Source: Phycisphaerae bacterium (GTDB lineage: Bacteria; Planctomycetota; Phycisphaerae; Sedimentisphaerales; Anaerobacaceae). Taken from it: DNA of 7,213 nt. Shown here piece after piece: positions 6,309 through 7,213 of this stretch (within the stretch, counting starts at the first letter, position 1; every line of letters begins with the position of its first letter). The position numbers and the translations under genes are program-made. Location of the stretch: NCBI GenBank assembly GCA_030609625.1, contig JAUWBX010000092.1, positions 1-7,213 of the forward strand. The letters are read 5' to 3'. The notes beneath the pieces were generated by a model. That model searched no databases and was not told the origin of the DNA. It was given only the letters and a program-made list of their open reading frames with translations.

Positions 6309-6337
6309 TTGACAAAAGCGGGGGATTTTTGTATATT
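6309..6337 (+). promoter_or_regulatory. Strong sigma-70-like promoter for the right-edge gene
   Basis: TTGACA (6309-6314), a perfect -35 match, is followed after 17 bases by TATATT (6332-6337). Transcription would begin near 6344, leaving a leader of about 50 bases before the ATG at 6394. The surrounding DNA is AT-rich. Confidence 0.72.
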
Positions 6338-6393
6338 ATAGTATCTTGGATATAGGTTGTGAGAAGACCATTTTTTTTCAGAAGAGCAAGGTT

Positions 6394-7213
6394 ATGAACT
6401 CGGAGAAAGACAGCTTCCTACGGCGATTCAAATGGCACATTGTCATTATTTGTGCTGCATTAGCAATTGTGGCCCTGCTTACGATTTATACTAACATCTT
6501 CCAGGCAGCCGAAACAAACCTGCTGCGGCAGCTCGTATTTATACTTGGTGGTCTGGTGTTCCTCAGCGCCCTTCTGGCAATACTCTCGAAGTTATTTAAG
6601 ATACTTGAAATGCTTCGAGACAACTCTGGAAAGCTTGAAGAAGTTACAAGGGCCATGGAAAAGATTCATACAGGGCTGACGCAAATCAATCACAGCACCC
6701 GTGTCAGCGAAACGGCAAAGGCGATTGTATTCCGCGATGCGGACAGACAATCTTTGCGGGAGGCCGTTTTCGAGAAGCTCCAGCAGCAGGATTTCAATGC
6801 CGCCCAGGAAATAATTGATGAAATTGCCAAGCGCCCCAAATATCAGGAGCTGGCTGAAGAGCTAAGAGCACAGGTGGAAAAATACCATACTGCGAACAAC
6901 CATGAACGGATGAATCAGGTCATAGCGCATATAGGAAAGCTGCTCGATGACTGTCAGTGGGTCAGGGCAAGTGCCCAGATTGAAGGACTGATTAAAGCCT
7001 ATCCGGATTTCGAACAGGCAAAGTCAATGCGACAAATTCTGCTCGATAAAAAACAGGAGCGCAAAAAGATACTGCTCGCCGCCTGGGACGATGCCGTAAG
7101 GCAGCGAGAGACCGACCGCAGCCTGGAGATTCTAAAAGAGCTTGACCTCTATCTTACGCCCAACGAAGGATTGGCCCTGCAGGAAGCAGCCAGGGACGCC
7201 TTCCGGACAAAGC
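6394..7213 (+). CDS. Membrane-anchored protein with TPR-like helical repeats (3' end outside window)
   Basis: The frame stays open from ATG 6394 to the window edge (273 codons). Two membrane segments lie at about 14-33 and 46-68, with a short loop between them, so both ends are probably in the cytoplasm. A coiled-coil-like helix follows (about 69-100, LEMLRDNSGKLEEVTRAMEKI). From about 116 the protein is all-helical and charged, with repeating units of TPR or similar helix-pair type: LQQQDFNAAQEIIDEIAKRP (129-148), CQWVRASAQIEGLIKAYPDF (187-206) and RSLEILKELDLYL (242-254). Such repeats usually mediate protein binding. I recall similar proteins in Phycisphaerae but know no function. The ATG follows AGAAGAGCAAGG, a purine-rich ribosome binding site, and a strong promoter lies about 57 bases upstream. 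It appears to be the first gene of its own transcript, separate from the ABC operon. Confidence 0.85.
   Translation, partial: MNSEKDSFLRRFKWHIVIICAALAIVALLTIYTNIFQAAETNLLRQLVFILGGLVFLSALLAILSKLFKILEMLRDNSGKLEEVTRAMEKIHTGLTQINHSTRVSETAKAIVFRDADRQSLREAVFEKLQQQDFNAAQEIIDEIAKRPKYQELAEELRAQVEKYHTANNHERMNQVIAHIGKLLDDCQWVRASAQIEGLIKAYPDFEQAKSMRQILLDKKQERKKILLAAWDDAVRQRETDRSLEILKELDLYLTPNEGLALQEAARDAFRTK

Noticed and set aside
6467..6679. Plus-strand frame of 70 codons inside the right-edge gene
   Set aside because: It is an out-of-frame shadow; the frame from 6394 has a ribosome binding site and promoter and stays open to the window edge.

Overview
The window looks like chromosome of a Planctomycetota bacterium, most likely a Phycisphaerae/Sedimentisphaerales-type lineage. 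This rests on recalled family resemblance: the YtrA/YtrB-like regulator and ABC pair followed by a large zinc-ribbon membrane protein, the style of the tyrosine recombinase, and the two-TM helical-repeat protein at the right edge. It is not based on any search. Coding DNA is of moderate GC, and the two intergenic regions at the right are clearly AT-rich.

Layout, left to right. (1) Positions 1-1343 (+) hold the C-terminal half of an RND efflux pump inner-membrane protein; the gene starts outside the window. (2) Positions 1353 to about 1622 (+) hold a fragment of a second RND pump of about 90 codons, with no start codon and no membrane domain. (3) Positions 1621-2157 (-) hold a tyrosine recombinase fragment with its N-terminal part and whole catalytic domain missing. 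The two relics meet tail to tail within a few bases of 1621, so this is a deletion/rearrangement scar. (4) Positions 5837 down to 2158 (-) form a compact four-gene operon: a GntR/YtrA-type repressor, an ABC ATPase, an ABC-2 type permease, and a 542-residue membrane protein with a C-terminal CxxC-x10-CxxC zinc ribbon. The first three genes overlap or nearly touch, and the fourth follows after 15 bases. (5) Positions 5838-6393 are mostly non-coding. They contain a convincing minus-strand promoter with a 7-7-7 inverted repeat over the expected transcription start, a doubtful 63-codon ORF, and a near-consensus plus-strand promoter. (6) From 6394 (+) a membrane-anchored protein with TPR-like helical repeats runs off the right edge.

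How the parts work together: the repressor probably controls its own operon through the inverted repeat. The ATPase and permease would form an ABC exporter or envelope-stress transporter comparable to the YtrABC type. The 542-residue protein is the least understood part and is probably a partner of this transporter. The RND pump and the right-edge gene appear to be separate transcription units. No tRNA, rRNA, CRISPR array or intact mobile element was seen.
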